Below, in pieces: positions 17,574-29,347 of a stretch of DNA of 64,000 bases. Within the stretch, counting starts at the first letter, position 1. Every line of letters starts with the position of its first letter. The stretch covers positions 62,001 to 126,000 of the forward strand of contig NZ_QLYX01000007.1 in assembly GCF_003289645.1 (NCBI RefSeq). The letters are read 5' to 3'. Made by a program: the position numbers and the translations under genes. The stretch comes from Actinomadura craniellae. GTDB lineage: Bacteria; Actinomycetota; Actinomycetes; Streptosporangiales; Streptosporangiaceae. Under the pieces are notes generated by a model. It was not told the origin of the DNA and ran no database searches. It saw only the letters and a list, made by a program, of their open reading frames with translations.

Positions 17574-18379
17574 AAAACGTGCCCGAGATCTCGACCGCCG
17601 CAGCCGCGCCCGCGCGGCCCGTCGGCGTGCCGCCGATCAAGGGCCGTGAGCAGGCGTCCCGTTCCCCGGGCAGCGAGCGCGACACCCGGGCCAGGGTAGC
17701 GCGGCTCATCCTGGAGCACGGGCCCGTCACCGCCTCGGCGCTGGGCGAGCGGGTCGGGCTCACCCCGGCGGCGGTCCGCCGGCACCTGGACGCGCTTCTC
17801 GCCGAGGGCATGATCGAGGTCCGCCGGGCCCGCCCGCAGGCGCGCCGGGGGCGCGGCCGGCCGGCCAAGTGGTTCGCCATCACCGACGCCGGGCGCAGCG
17901 CCTTCGTGCACGCCTACGACGACCTGGCGACCAGCGCCCTGCGTTACCTCGCCGAGACGGTGGGGGAGGAGGCGGTGGCCGGGTTCGCGCGACGTCAGAT
18001 CGGCGACCTGGAGCGCCGCTACCGTCCCGTGGTGCACGCGGCGCCCGCCCCCCAGCGGGTCCGCAAGCTCGCGGAGGCGCTGTCGGCCGACGGCTACGCC
18101 GCCTCGGCCGGCCGGTCACCGGCCGGCGGCGGCGAACAGCTGTGCCAGCACCACTGCCCGGTCGCGCACGTCGCGGCGGAGTTCCCGCAGCTGTGCGAGG
18201 CCGAGACCGAGGCGTTCAGCCGGCTGCTGGGCACCCCTGTGCAGCGGCTGGCCACCATCGCGCACGGCGACGGCGTCTGCACCACGCACGTCAGCCCGCG
18301 CTCCCTCGCCGGGAGCCGGGGCGCCACCCCTGAAGTGACAGAGACACATCACGAGGAGTCCGGGAGGACCTCCCTATGA
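17570..18379 (+). CDS. sufR: SufR-family Fe-S-sensing transcriptional repressor
   Basis: The 269 residues include an N-terminal winged helix (about 38-110, with [21 protein letters not shown] as the recognition region, here spanning about 53-73) and C-terminal cysteines at about 192, 196, 209 and 237, consistent with a [4Fe-4S] sensor. It should repress the downstream suf genes when clusters are plentiful and release on cluster loss. I prefer the leaderless GTG at 17570, which lies inside the operator, over the in-frame GTG at 17510 that abuts the iron-box-like sequence. The stop overlaps the sufB start as ATGA. Confidence 0.9.
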   Translation: MKNVPEISTAAAAPARPVGVPPIKGREQASRSPGSERDTRARVARLILEHGPVTASALGERVGLTPAAVRRHLDALLAEGMIEVRRARPQARRGRGRPAKWFAITDAGRSAFVHAYDDLATSALRYLAETVGEEAVAGFARRQIGDLERRYRPVVHAAPAPQRVRKLAEALSADGYAASAGRSPAGGGEQLCQHHCPVAHVAAEFPQLCEAETEAFSRLLGTPVQRLATIAHGDGVCTTHVSPRSLAGSRGATPEVTETHHEESGRTSL

Positions 18380-19788
18380 CTATCGAAGCCCACCCCGAGC
18401 TGGCGGGACTCGACAAGTACAAGTTCGGCTGGGCCGATTCGGACGCGGCCGGAGCCGCGGCGCGCCGCGGCCTGTCCGACGAGGTCGTCCGCGACATCTC
18501 GGGCAAGAAGGACGAGCCGGAGTGGATGCTCGACCTCCGGCTGAAGGGCCTGCGCCTGTTCGGTCGCAAGCCGATGCCCACCTGGGGCTCGGACCTGTCG
18601 GGCATCGACTTCGACAACATCAAGTACTTCGTCCGCTCCACCGAGAAGCAGGCGGCCTCCTGGGAGGACCTCCCGGAGGACATCAAGAACACCTACGACA
18701 AGCTGGGCATCCCCGAGGCCGAGAAGCAGCGGCTGATCGCCGGGGTCGCGGCCCAGTACGAGTCCGAGGTGGTCTACCACAAGATCCGTGAGGATCTTGA
18801 GGAGAAGGGTGTCATCTTCGTCGACACCGACACCGGCCTGCGCGAGCACCCGGAGCTGTTCCAGGAGTACTTCGGCACGGTGATCCCGGTCGGCGACAAC
18901 AAGTTCGCCGCGCTGAACACGGCCGTGTGGTCGGGCGGGTCGTTCATCTACGTGCCGCCGGGCGTGCACGTCGAGATCCCGCTGCAGGCCTACTTCCGGA
19001 TCAACACCGAGAACATGGGCCAGTTCGAGCGGACCCTGATCATCGTCGACGAGGGCGCCTACGTGCACTACGTCGAGGGCTGCACCGCGCCGATCTACAA
19101 GTCCGACTCGCTGCACTCCGCGGTGGTCGAGATCATCGTGAAGAAGAACGCGCGCTGCCGCTACACGACCATCCAGAACTGGTCCAACAACGTCTACAAC
19201 CTGGTGACCAAGCGCGCCGTCGCCTACGAGGGCGCGACCATGGAGTGGGTCGACGGCAACATCGGCTCCAAGGTCACCATGAAGTACCCGGCCATCTACC
19301 TGCTGGGCGAGCACGCCAAGGGCGAGACCCTGTCGATCGCCTTCGCCGGCGAGGGCCAGCACCAGGACGCCGGCGCCAAGATGGTCCACGCCGCGCCGCA
19401 CACCTCCAGCACCATCGTGTCCAAGTCGGTGGCCCGCGGCGGCGGCCGCACCTCCTACCGGGGCCTGGTCCAGGTCCAGGAGGGCGCCGAGCACGCCAAG
19501 TCCACGGTCAAGTGCGACGCCCTGCTGGTCGACCAGATCAGCCGGTCCGACACCTACCCCTACGTCGACGTCCGCGAGGACGACGTGGAGATGGGCCACG
19601 AGGCCACCGTCTCCAAGGTCTCGGAGAACCAGCTGTTCTACCTGATGAGCCGCGGCCTCACCGAGGACGAGGCGATGGCGATGATCGTGCGCGGCTTCGT
19701 CGAGCCGATCGCCCGCGAACTGCCCATGGAGTACGCGCTGGAGCTGAACCGCCTGATCGAGCTGCAGATGGAAGGAGCGGTGGGCTGA
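18376..19788 (+). CDS. sufB: Fe-S cluster assembly scaffold protein SufB
   Basis: This 470-residue SufB joins SufD and SufC in the SufBC2D scaffold that builds Fe-S clusters in the cytoplasm. The sequence has the conserved [18 protein letters not shown]-type segment, the beta-helix core, and C-terminal '[20 protein letters not shown]'. There is a conserved cysteine in the KCDALL segment near residue 380. Unlike M. tuberculosis SufB (known to carry an intein) no intein is present. It starts at the ATGA overlap with sufR and its stop shares one base with the sufD start. Confidence 0.96.
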   Translation: MTIEAHPELAGLDKYKFGWADSDAAGAAARRGLSDEVVRDISGKKDEPEWMLDLRLKGLRLFGRKPMPTWGSDLSGIDFDNIKYFVRSTEKQAASWEDLPEDIKNTYDKLGIPEAEKQRLIAGVAAQYESEVVYHKIREDLEEKGVIFVDTDTGLREHPELFQEYFGTVIPVGDNKFAALNTAVWSGGSFIYVPPGVHVEIPLQAYFRINTENMGQFERTLIIVDEGAYVHYVEGCTAPIYKSDSLHSAVVEIIVKKNARCRYTTIQNWSNNVYNLVTKRAVAYEGATMEWVDGNIGSKVTMKYPAIYLLGEHAKGETLSIAFAGEGQHQDAGAKMVHAAPHTSSTIVSKSVARGGGRTSYRGLVQVQEGAEHAKSTVKCDALLVDQISRSDTYPYVDVREDDVEMGHEATVSKVSENQLFYLMSRGLTEDEAMAMIVRGFVEPIARELPMEYALELNRLIELQMEGAVG

Positions 19789-20942
19789 TGGGCCTGGAGA
19801 CAGCGTCCGCCGAGCGGCCTCTCTCGACCCTGCACGAGAAGGCGTCCTACGACGTCGCCGACTTCGAGGTGCCCAAGGGCCGCGAGGAGAAGTGGCGGTT
19901 CACCCCGCTGCGCCGGCTGCGCGGGCTGCACGACGGCACCGCCGCCGAAGGCAGCGCGGCCGACGCGACCGACCCGGTCCTGGTCGAGGTCGAGGCGGCG
20001 CCCGACGTCAAGGTCGAGCGGGTGGGCCGCGACGACCCGCGGGTGGGTCGTGCCTACGTCCCGACCGACCGGGTGAGCGCGCAGGCCTATGCCTCGTTCA
20101 CCCAGGCCACCGTGATCACGGTGCCCCGGGAGACGGTCGCGACGACGCCCACCGTGGTGCGGCTGCGCGGCGAGGACGCCGGCCACGCCGCCTTCGGGCA
20201 CACCACGGTCATCGTCGAGCCGCTGGCCAAGGCCACCGTGGTCCTCGACCACCGGGGCTCGGCCACCTACGCCGACAACGTCGAGTTCGTCGTCGGGGAC
20301 GGCGCCGCCCTGTCGGTGATCAGCATGCACGACTGGGCCGACGACTCCGTGCACCTGTCGCACCAGCACGCGCGGCTGGCCAAGGACGCCCGGTTCACCG
20401 GTTTCGTGATCTCGCTCGGCGGCGACGTGGTGCGGATCGCGCCGTCGGTGTCGTACCACGGGCCCGGCGGCGACGCCGAGCTGTACGGGGTCTACTTCGC
20501 CGACGCCGGGCAGCACCTGGAGCACCGGCTGCTCGTGGACCACACCGTCCCGAACTGCCGCAGCCGGGTCGACTACCGTGGCGCGCTCCAGGGCGACGCC
20601 GCGCACGCCGTCTGGATCGGCGACGTGATCATCCGAGCCGAGGCCGAGGGCACCGACACCTACGAGCTCAACCGCAACCTGGTGCTCACCGACGGCACCC
20701 GGGTCGACTCGGTGCCGAACCTGGAGATCCTGACCGGCGAGGTCGCCGGCGCCGGGCACGCCAGCGCCAGCGGCCGGCTCGACGACCAGCACCTGTTCTA
20801 CCTGCAGGCGCGCGGCATCCCCCGGGACCAGGCCCGCCGCATGGTGGTCCGCGGCTTCCTCGGCCAGCTCATCGAGCGGATCGAGGTACCCGAGGTGCGC
20901 GAGCAGGTCGCCGCCGCGATCGAGGCGGAGCTGGACCGATGA
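19788..20942 (+). CDS. sufD: Fe-S cluster assembly protein SufD
   Basis: This 384-residue partner of SufB shows the same beta-helix architecture and the conserved C-terminal region 'YLQARGIPRDQARRMVVRGF', parallel to that of SufB. A histidine-rich 'VDHTVPNCRSRVDYRG' segment is present. The N-terminal 'GREEKWRFTPL' helps fix the start. TGATG links the sufB stop and sufD start at 19786-19790, and the stop overlaps the Rieske gene as ATGA. Confidence 0.95.
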   Translation: MGLETASAERPLSTLHEKASYDVADFEVPKGREEKWRFTPLRRLRGLHDGTAAEGSAADATDPVLVEVEAAPDVKVERVGRDDPRVGRAYVPTDRVSAQAYASFTQATVITVPRETVATTPTVVRLRGEDAGHAAFGHTTVIVEPLAKATVVLDHRGSATYADNVEFVVGDGAALSVISMHDWADDSVHLSHQHARLAKDARFTGFVISLGGDVVRIAPSVSYHGPGGDAELYGVYFADAGQHLEHRLLVDHTVPNCRSRVDYRGALQGDAAHAVWIGDVIIRAEAEGTDTYELNRNLVLTDGTRVDSVPNLEILTGEVAGAGHASASGRLDDQHLFYLQARGIPRDQARRMVVRGFLGQLIERIEVPEVREQVAAAIEAELDR

Positions 20943-21265
20943 GCGAGAACGGCTTCGTGAAGGTCTGCTCGGTGACCGACATCCCCGCCGACGGGGCGCT
21001 CGCGGTCGAGATCGACGACGTCCCCGTGGCGCTGGTGCGCACCGGCGCGGAGATCTACGCGCTGAACGACACCTGCTCGCACGCCGAGGTCTCCCTGTCC
21101 GAGGGCGAGGTCTACGACGGCACGATCGAGTGCTGGCTGCACGGGTCCTGTTTCGACCTGCGGACCGGCAAGCCCACCAACCCGCCGGCCACCCGGCCGG
21201 TCCCCACCTACCGCGTGAAGGTCGTCGGTGACGAGGTGCACGTCTCGCTCACCGCCGCCGACTGA
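20939..21265 (+). CDS. Rieske [2Fe-2S] ferredoxin in the suf operon
   Basis: This 108-residue single-domain Rieske protein resembles the ferredoxin subunits of non-heme iron oxygenases. The two ligand pairs are visible as CSH (about residues 46-48) and CWLHGS (about 66-71). It may deliver electrons during cluster assembly or be an early client. Its position between sufD and sufC is, to my knowledge, a common actinobacterial arrangement. Starts with an ATGA overlap with sufD. Confidence 0.92.
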   Translation: MSENGFVKVCSVTDIPADGALAVEIDDVPVALVRTGAEIYALNDTCSHAEVSLSEGEVYDGTIECWLHGSCFDLRTGKPTNPPATRPVPTYRVKVVGDEVHVSLTAAD

Positions 21266-21299
21266 CCTCCGACGAACCGACAGAGAGCTCTGAGAACCT

Positions 21300-23353
<2,054 letters not shown>

Positions 23354-23413
23354 GCCGGCCGCCGGTTATGCACGGAACACGGATGTGAGAGAACCCGGTC
23401 GAAGGAAGGGCCC

Positions 23414-23872
23414 ATGCAGCTCGAGTCCATGTACCAGGAGGTCATCCTGGACCACTACCGCAACCCCCAGCACAAGGGGCTGCGGGAGCCGTACGAGGCC
23501 GAGGTGCATCACGTCAACCCGACCTGCGGCGACGAGGTGACGCTGCGGGTGCATCTGGCCGGCTCCGGCGACGAGACGCTGGTCCAGGACGTGTCCTACG
23601 ACTCGATGGGCTGTTCGATCAGCCAGGCGAGCGCTTCGGTGATGGCCGACCTGATCATCGGTAAGACGGTCAAGGAGGCCATGGTCGTCGGGGACGAGTT
23701 CCTGGCCCTGATGCAGTCGCGCGGCCAGGCCGAGCCCGACGAGGACCTCCTGGAGGACGCGGTGGCCTTCGCCGGCGTCTCCAAGTATCCCGCCCGCATC
23801 AAGTGCGCCCTGCTCGCCTGGATGGCGTGGAAGGACGCGACCGCCCGAGCACTGGAGGCTGACCCCCGATGA
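23414..23872 (+). CDS. sufU: SufU-type sulfur-transfer protein
   Basis: This 152-residue zinc-binding sulfur acceptor accepts persulfide sulfur from SufS. Three cysteines occur in NPTCGD (about residue 40), MGCSISQAS (about 66) and IKCALLAW (about 134), the arrangement typical of SufU. There is an insertion after the second cysteine relative to IscU, as in Gram-positive SufU. The ATG at 23414 has a GAAGGAAGG ribosome binding site. The stop overlaps the next gene as ATGA. Confidence 0.93.
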   Translation: MQLESMYQEVILDHYRNPQHKGLREPYEAEVHHVNPTCGDEVTLRVHLAGSGDETLVQDVSYDSMGCSISQASASVMADLIIGKTVKEAMVVGDEFLALMQSRGQAEPDEDLLEDAVAFAGVSKYPARIKCALLAWMAWKDATARALEADPR

Positions 23873-24216
23873 GCGAGACCGACAACCAGGCTCCCGAGAC
23901 CGGCGCCGCGACGGTCCCCGACGAGGAGATCATGGAGGCGCTGAAGGACGTCGTCGACCCCGAACTGGGCATCAACGTCGTCGACCTTGGCCTGGTCTAC
24001 GGCGTCGACACCACCGATGGCATCGCCACTCTCGACATGACGCTGACCAGCGCGGCCTGCCCCCTCACCGACGTGATCGAGGACCAGGCGCACAGCGCGC
24101 TGGACGGGCTGGTCAAGGACGTCAAGATCAACTGGGTCTGGCTGCCGCCGTGGGGCCCCGACAAGATCAGCGAGGAGGGGCGCGAGCAACTGCGCGCCCT
24201 CGGCTTCAACGTCTGA
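23869..24216 (+). CDS. sufT: MIP18/DUF59-family Fe-S assembly factor (SufT-like)
   Basis: This 115-residue MIP18-type protein is the usual last gene of actinobacterial suf operons and assists cluster maturation or transfer. The sequence shows the family motifs ALKDVVDPELGINVVDLGLVYG, here abbreviated as DPELGINVVDLGLVY (about residues 25-40), TSAACPLTD with the conserved cysteine, and the terminal VWLPPWGPDKIS. It begins at the ATGA overlap with sufU and is followed closely by a strong terminator. Confidence 0.92.
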   Translation: MSETDNQAPETGAATVPDEEIMEALKDVVDPELGINVVDLGLVYGVDTTDGIATLDMTLTSAACPLTDVIEDQAHSALDGLVKDVKINWVWLPPWGPDKISEEGREQLRALGFNV

Positions 24217-24220
24217 GCTC

Positions 24221-24256
24221 CGCCCGGCGGCGGGCCGCGCGGCCCGCCGCCGGGCG
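24221..24256. terminator. Bidirectional terminator after the suf operon
   Basis: Perfect 16-bp GC stem (24221-24236 with 24241-24256) and GCGC loop, directly after the sufT stop and before the stop of the convergent membrane-protein gene. It suits both transcripts. Confidence 0.75.
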
Positions 24257-24269
24257 ATGCTCGGGTCTT

Positions 24270-24824
24270 TCAGGACTCGACGTGCTCCGGCCGCTTCGGC
24301 CGCTTCGGCCAGATCGTGTAGGTGATCGGCCACAGCGACCAGATGCCCAGGACCACCGACAGCCGGACCAGCCACCAGTTCAGCGCCTCGGTTCGGTCGC
24401 CGTCGCCGACCATCGCGATCGCGCCGAGCAGCAGGGCGCAGCTCACCGCCCACGCGATCGCCGCCTTGCCGAACTCCCGCCACTCGTACCGGGCCCGGGC
24501 CATCCCGTACTTCGGCGGCCGGGGCGGCACCGGCCCGCCCGCGAAGCGGTGCGCGAACCGGGCGTCCGCCCACGTGATCACGCTGTGCCCGAACGCCACC
24601 GAGAAGCCGATGTAAGCGGCGGCGAGCCCGTGCGCGAACCCGGCCGTGGTGCCGCCGCGCAGGTCGATCACCGAAGCGGCGAGCAGGACGAGGTCGACCA
24701 GCGGAACGCAGACCAGCAGGACGTTGCTGGTCCGGCGCCAGCGCAGCAGGTACCGGGCGGCCAGCCCGGCGAGCAGCACCACCCAGAAACCGATCTCACA
24801 TCCGACGATCACCGCGAGCAGCAT
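24270..24824 (-). CDS. Uncharacterised membrane protein
   Basis: This 184-residue protein has about five hydrophobic helices ([82 protein letters not shown]) and a basic C-terminal tail rich in KRP. I do not recognise a functional family. I chose ATG 24824 because a strong GGGGAGGTGG ribosome binding site precedes it; an in-frame ATG at 24872 would add 16 residues that look non-membrane. It is convergent with suf and shares the terminator at 24221-24256. Confidence 0.75.
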   Translation of the reverse strand: MLLAVIVGCEIGFWVVLLAGLAARYLLRWRRTSNVLLVCVPLVDLVLLAASVIDLRGGTTAGFAHGLAAAYIGFSVAFGHSVITWADARFAHRFAGGPVPPRPPKYGMARARYEWREFGKAAIAWAVSCALLLGAIAMVGDGDRTEALNWWLVRLSVVLGIWSLWPITYTIWPKRPKRPEHVES

Positions 24825-24982
24825 CCCCGCCCACCTCCCCGGTCCGGGCCTTCCGTCATGCGATATGTCCATCCTCGGGCGCCGCCAGCGGGTTCTCCTC
24901 GGCGGAGGTGATGAACCCTCGGGTCTTCCGATGGATGTACGGGGTCCGCTTCCAGGCGGGTCCGGATCCGCCGGGAAGGTGC

Positions 24983-24994
24983 TGAGATGGTGCC
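24983..24994 (+). promoter_or_regulatory. Possible leaderless -10 for the histidine kinase gene
   Basis: TGAGAT at 24983-24988 is followed by 6 nt and the GTG at 24995. The hexamer is a weaker match (G at the second position) but the spacing is the one seen elsewhere in this window. Confidence 0.35.
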
Positions 24995-26185
24995 GTGCGA
25001 TTCACCACCCGCCAGGACGCGCTGCTGGCCGGCGCCGCGCTGGCCGGCGCGCTGACGCTGCTCGCGTCGCGCGGGTACGCGATCTGGGACTCCGAGTGGG
25101 ACCCCGGCCGGGGCTGGCGGGCGCTGCCGCTGCTCGGGCTGTCGGCGGCCCTGCTCTTCCGGCGGACCGCCCCGCTGCTCGGCCTGGCGATCGCCGTGCC
25201 CGCCGGCCTCGCCGACCTGTTCATGGGGCCGAACTACGCCAGCTTGGTGATCTTCCCCGACGCGCTCTACGCCACCGCCCTGTACGGCCCGCGGCGGGCG
25301 GCCGAGGTGCTGCTGGGCGTGACGGTGTCGGTGAGCGCACTGCTGCTCGGCGGGGCCGCGCTGCTGGCGGGCGACCTGGCGGCGGGCGTCATCACGGCCG
25401 CGCTGGCCGGGATCCTGTGGGTGACGCCGGTGCTGACGGCCATGGTGGTCCGGGAGCACCGGAACCGGGCCGAGGCCGAACGGCAGCGGGCCGAACAGGT
25501 GGCCCGGCTGGCCGAACTCGACCGCCTCGCCGCGATCACCGCCGAGCGCGCCCGGATGGCCCGCGAACTGCACGACGTCGTGGCCAACCATCTCAGCGCC
25601 GTGGCGTTGCACTCGTCGGCGGTGCTCAAGCTGCCGGATCTGGCCGCGGCCGACGTCCGGCGCTCCCTGGCCGTGATCAGGGAGAACAGCGTGCAGGGAC
25701 TGACCGAGATGCGCCGCATGATCGGCCTGCTCCGCGAGGGCGGCACGGACGATCCCGCGACCCCCCGGCTGGCGGACCTCGGCCGGTTGGTCGAGCAGGC
25801 CGTCCGGCCCGACCTGCCGGTCACGCTGGCGCCCCGCGGAGATCCGCTGGAACTCCCGATCGCGGTGGAGCTGGCGGCCTACCGGATCGTGCAGGAGTCG
25901 CTGACCAACATGCTCAAGCACGCCGGCCCCGGCCGGGCCGAGGTGGCGCTGGAGTACCGGCCGGACGGGGTGGCGATCGAGGTGCACAGCCCGCTCGCGG
26001 CGGACGGGGCGGGTGGCTCCGGCCTGCCGGGCTCCGGCAGCGGGCTGATCGGTATGCGGGAGCGGGCCACCCTGCTCGGCGGCGACTTCACCGCCGGCCC
26101 GGACGGGCGGATCTGGCGGGTGACGGCGTGGCTGCCACTGGACGGTGCGGCCGGCGGGGACGGCGGGAAGGGACAGGACTTGTGA
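24995..26185 (+). CDS. NarL-type sensor histidine kinase
   Basis: This 396-residue kinase has an N-terminal membrane domain with about five helices (residues about 8-165), a coiled-coil rich in EAERQRAEQ, the dimerisation/phosphoacceptor region [17 protein letters not shown] with the phospho-histidine at about residue 192, and an HATPase region with the N-box [10 protein letters not shown] and a '[16 protein letters not shown]' G-box. This is the HisKA_3 architecture. The signal is unknown. It overlaps its response regulator by GTGA. Confidence 0.93.
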   Translation: MRFTTRQDALLAGAALAGALTLLASRGYAIWDSEWDPGRGWRALPLLGLSAALLFRRTAPLLGLAIAVPAGLADLFMGPNYASLVIFPDALYATALYGPRRAAEVLLGVTVSVSALLLGGAALLAGDLAAGVITAALAGILWVTPVLTAMVVREHRNRAEAERQRAEQVARLAELDRLAAITAERARMARELHDVVANHLSAVALHSSAVLKLPDLAAADVRRSLAVIRENSVQGLTEMRRMIGLLREGGTDDPATPRLADLGRLVEQAVRPDLPVTLAPRGDPLELPIAVELAAYRIVQESLTNMLKHAGPGRAEVALEYRPDGVAIEVHSPLAADGAGGSGLPGSGSGLIGMRERATLLGGDFTAGPDGRIWRVTAWLPLDGAAGGDGGKGQDL

Positions 26186-26838
26186 TCAGGGTGCTGGTGG
26201 CCGACGACCAGTCCGCGGTGCGGGCGGGGCTGGTGCTCATCCTCGGGGCGGCACCCGGGATCGAGGTGGCCGGCGAGGCCGCCGACGGCGTCCAGGCGGT
26301 CGCGCTGGCCCGGGACCTGCGCCCCGACGTGGTGCTGATGGACGTCCGGATGCCCCGGCTGGACGGGATCTCCGCCACCCGTGAACTCGCCGGCGTCGCC
26401 GACGTGCTCGTCCTGACGACGTTCGACACCGACGAGTACGTGTTCGGCGCGCTGCGGGCCGGAGCCGCGGGATTCCTGCTCAAGGACGTGGACGCGGACC
26501 GGCTGATCGAGGCGGTGCGGACGGTGGCCGCCGGAGAGGGGATCATCGCGCCCGCGGTGACCCGGCGGCTGATCGACGCGTTCGCCGCCGGCCCGCGGGA
26601 GCCGGCCGGGCCGCCGCCGGATCCGGGGGAGCTCACTCCCCGCGAGCGCCAGGTGTTCGCCTGCCTCGGCGAGGGTCTGTCCAACGGTGAGATCGCGGCC
26701 CGGCTGGACATGGCCGAGACCACCGCGAAGACCCATGTCAGCCGCATCCTGGCCAAGCTGGGGCTGCGCAGCCGGGTGCAGGCGGCCATCCTGGCGCGGG
26801 AACTGGGCGCGACCGGCCCGCGGGAGACGCGGCCCTGA
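26182..26838 (+). CDS. LuxR/NarL-family response regulator
   Basis: This 218-residue regulator has a receiver domain (acidic DD at about residues 8-9, phospho-aspartate in VVLMDVRMP at about 54, KD lysine in FLLKDVD at about 103) and a C-terminal LuxR helix-turn-helix ([22 protein letters not shown]..., about 150-210). It is the cognate partner of the kinase encoded immediately upstream, with which it shares a GTGA overlap. Targets are unknown; no flanking effector gene is obvious. Confidence 0.93.
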   Translation: MIRVLVADDQSAVRAGLVLILGAAPGIEVAGEAADGVQAVALARDLRPDVVLMDVRMPRLDGISATRELAGVADVLVLTTFDTDEYVFGALRAGAAGFLLKDVDADRLIEAVRTVAAGEGIIAPAVTRRLIDAFAAGPREPAGPPPDPGELTPRERQVFACLGEGLSNGEIAARLDMAETTAKTHVSRILAKLGLRSRVQAAILARELGATGPRETRP

Positions 26839-26870
26839 GGCCCTGGGAGGCGCAGGGAGACCAGGAGAAG

Positions 26871-26920
26871 GCCCGGGGAGGGGGAGGTGTCCGGGGAGGC
26901 CCGGGGAGGCCCGGGGAGGC
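26871..26920. repeat. G-rich tandem 10-bp repeat between convergent genes
   Basis: CCGGGGAGGC occurs as three perfect tandem copies at 26891-26920, preceded by a near-copy at about 26871. The whole 26838-26920 gap is G-rich on the plus strand, with many GGGG/GGG runs that could fold into quadruplexes. It may replace a conventional terminator between the response regulator and the EAL-CBS gene. Confidence 0.6.
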
Positions 26921-28090
26921 TCAGCGCGCCAGGCTGCGGATGAGGTCGCCGACCCGGACGACGCCGATGCAACGCCCGATCTCGTCGGTCACCACCAGGT
27001 CGTCGTAGACGCGCTCGTGCTCCCGCCCGGCGGCGCGCAGCGCCGCGATGGCCGGCACCGTCTTGGGCACCAGCCGGGGCGGGTCGGCCAGCCGCGCGGC
27101 GGGCTTGTGCGCGTGCAGCGCGTGCCCGTACGCCCCCGACAGGCGCAGCAGGAACCGGGTGCGGTCGACGCTGTACCGGGGCCGCTGGTGGTCGTCGACC
27201 AGCACCACGCTGCTGGTGCCGGTCTCGGTGTTGAACACGGTGAGGACGTCGTCGGCGGTGGCCTGCAGCGGCAGCGTGACGGCCGGCAGCGTGAATTCGG
27301 TGACCCGCGGGCCCAGGTTGTCCTCGCGCCGGGCCTGCGGGGCGTCGGCCTCGGCGACGACGGGTACGGTCACCCGCATGCCCGGACGCCATTCCGGCGG
27401 AGCCAGCGCCCGTCCCTGTACCAGTCGCACGCCCAGTCCGCGCAGGTGGAGCACCTGCTCCTCGGTGGCGAGGCCGGGGGCGAGCACGTGGGTGCCGATG
27501 CGCCGGGTGAGCCCGACCAGCGCCTCGACCAGCGCCGAGCAGCGTGGGTCGGTCGCGGCCCGGCGGGCGAGTTCCGGGTCGAGCTTCACCAGGTACGGCG
27601 TTCCCTCGATCAGCAGGTCGAGGGGCGCGTGCGCGGCGCCCAGCCCGGCGAAACCGACCAGGTAGCCCGCACCGCGCAGCCCGTGCAGGGCGGCGCGGAC
27701 CGCGGGCCGTAGCGCCGGTGGGAAGCCGCCGGTCACGCAGACGATGACCTCGCCCGGCCGGCGGCCCACCCCGACCAGCCCGTGATGCAGGCGGGTGAGG
27801 ACGTCCTGCCCTTGGGCCGCGGTCTCGGCGCGCAACGTGATCTGCAGCGGAAGTGGTGTTTTCGCGGCGGCGGTGGCTTCGGCGGCGGCCAGTGCCCGCC
27901 GCACGTCTTCGGCCGCCGGGTCGACGCGCACCCGTACGTCCCCGTCGACCGGGGGCCCCGAGTGCGTCTCGACCGCCACGACCGTCCCGGTGTCGAGGTC
28001 GACCACCGGGTGGAACATCGCCTGCGCGGGGAGCAGGGCGTCAAGGACGGACACGACGGCATCATCGCGCCCTGACCTCGACGAATCCAT
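26921..28090 (-). CDS. Degenerate EAL domain plus CBS-like region protein
   Basis: This 389-residue protein has an N-terminal EAL-like domain (about residues 15-250: 'QAMFHPVVDLDTGTVVAVE', 'GFAGLGAAHAPLDLL', 'PYLVKLDPELAR', 'VLAPGLATEEQVLHLRGLG', 'LVQGRAL') and a C-terminal CBS-like pair (about 265-389). The EAL signature reads ETH (41-43), the DDFGTG loop reads AGLGAAH, and several metal ligands are absent, so phosphodiesterase activity is unlikely. A c-di-GMP or nucleotide sensor role is inference. Start could be ATG 28090 or GTG 28054; the domain begins just after either. Convergent with the response regulator. Confidence 0.75.
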   Translation of the reverse strand: MDSSRSGRDDAVVSVLDALLPAQAMFHPVVDLDTGTVVAVETHSGPPVDGDVRVRVDPAAEDVRRALAAAEATAAAKTPLPLQITLRAETAAQGQDVLTRLHHGLVGVGRRPGEVIVCVTGGFPPALRPAVRAALHGLRGAGYLVGFAGLGAAHAPLDLLIEGTPYLVKLDPELARRAATDPRCSALVEALVGLTRRIGTHVLAPGLATEEQVLHLRGLGVRLVQGRALAPPEWRPGMRVTVPVVAEADAPQARREDNLGPRVTEFTLPAVTLPLQATADDVLTVFNTETGTSSVVLVDDHQRPRYSVDRTRFLLRLSGAYGHALHAHKPAARLADPPRLVPKTVPAIAALRAAGREHERVYDDLVVTDEIGRCIGVVRVGDLIRSLAR

Positions 28091-28149
28091 TGATGTCAGG
28101 ACAAGTTCACAGACAGTTTGCCAAGCTCATGCGGGGTGTCGCCGCCGGA

Positions 28150-28551
28150 TCACGGTCCGTCCGGTGACAGGGCCGATGACAGGACGTAAGCGAGCGCGGC
28201 CACCCCGAGCGGCCACGCGTACGGCAGTATCTCGGCTCCGCGCAGCCCCTGGACGACGACGGCCGCCACCAGCGCCCCGATCACCGCGTCACCGGCCACC
28301 GCGGCGGCGCGCACCTGGGTGCGTGACCGGCCGCCGCCGAAGGAGTCGCCGTACGACGAGCCCCCTTCGGTCCGCCGGAAGGCGAGGTGCAGGGCGTACC
28401 CGGCGAGGACGGCCAGGCAGACCAGCCCGGTGGTGCCCTGGCCGCGCATGGTCAGCAGTACCGCGGCGGCCACGCCGGCGGTGAGAGCGAGGGCGGGTAC
28501 GGCCCAGCGCGTGGCACTGCGGCGTTCCGGCGCGATCCACATGCTCCCCAT
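28150..28551 (-). CDS. Small uncharacterised membrane protein
   Basis: This 133-residue protein has four hydrophobic stretches (about residues 16-34, 40-56, 84-102 and 108-125) with a Gly/Ser-rich cytoplasmic loop between the second and third. No family recognised. ATG at 28551 is used; an ATG three codons later is also possible. It is divergent from the AIM24 gene cluster across 157 bp and lies 59 bp upstream of the EAL-CBS gene on the same strand. Confidence 0.65.
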   Translation of the reverse strand: MGSMWIAPERRSATRWAVPALALTAGVAAAVLLTMRGQGTTGLVCLAVLAGYALHLAFRRTEGGSSYGDSFGGGRSRTQVRAAAVAGDAVIGALVAAVVVQGLRGAEILPYAWPLGVAALAYVLSSALSPDGP

Positions 28552-28708
28552 CTTGTCCGATCAGGCCCCGCCGAATCACTACCATGCACTCCGTACGGCG
28601 AAATACGGTCAGGCGTTTACCCGCGGCGGCGGCAACGGAGCACGGCTGTGGGCCGTTCATGTCCGTTTGATCGACTACCGAGCCCGCGGACCAGTATCTT
28701 GACGGCTT

Positions 28709-29347
28709 GTGGCTCAGTTTCGGATGAACGGCTCGAAGATGCTCGCGGTCGATATGGCCGGCGAGACCATCCGCGCGCTGAACGGATCCATGGTCGCCTA
28801 CGAGGGCCAGATGACCTTCAAACGCCAGGGCATGACCGGTGGCGAGGGGTTGCGCGGTGCGATCCGGCGCAGGGTCGCCGGCGAGAGCATCACCCTGATG
28901 GAGGTCACCGGGCACGGCACGGTCTACCTCGCCCAGGAGGCCACCGAGGTGACCCTCGTCCAGTTGGCCGGCGACACCCTCTTCGTGGAGTCCGACAGCC
29001 TGCTGGCCCTCGACGGCCAGTTGCAGACCGGCGTGCAGTTCATCGGGCTGCGCGGCATGGGCACCGGGCAGGGGCTGGCGACCACCAAGGTGGAGGGGTA
29101 CGGCACGGTTGCGCTCCTCTCCGACGGGCCGGCCATCGCCCTGGAGGTCACGCCCGGCGTGCCGCTGTGCGTCGACCCGCACGCCTACGTGGGCCACCGC
29201 GGGCAGCTCCAGCAGGACATCGTGACCGACGTCAACTGGCGGACGGTCATGGGGCAGGGCTCCGGCGAGAGCGTGCAGTTCCGGTACCAGGGCCATGGGC
29301 TGGTGTACGTCCAGCCGGCCGAGCGCGGCGGGATGTTGGAGATCTGA
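28709..29347 (+). CDS. AIM24-family protein, copy 1
   Basis: This 212-residue protein is built of beta-rich repeats of the AIM24/TIGR00266 family (phrases such as GSMVAYEGQMTF, VTGHGTVYLA, LAGDTLFVESDSLLAL, HAYVGHRGQLQ, GSGESVQFRYQGHGLVYVQ). The molecular role in bacteria is not established. It is the first of three tandem paralogs. The GTG start is 8 nt after a TATCTT hexamer, so this cluster may also be transcribed nearly leaderless. Its stop shares a base with the next start (TGATG at 29345-29349). Confidence 0.88.
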   Translation: MAQFRMNGSKMLAVDMAGETIRALNGSMVAYEGQMTFKRQGMTGGEGLRGAIRRRVAGESITLMEVTGHGTVYLAQEATEVTLVQLAGDTLFVESDSLLALDGQLQTGVQFIGLRGMGTGQGLATTKVEGYGTVALLSDGPAIALEVTPGVPLCVDPHAYVGHRGQLQQDIVTDVNWRTVMGQGSGESVQFRYQGHGLVYVQPAERGGMLEI

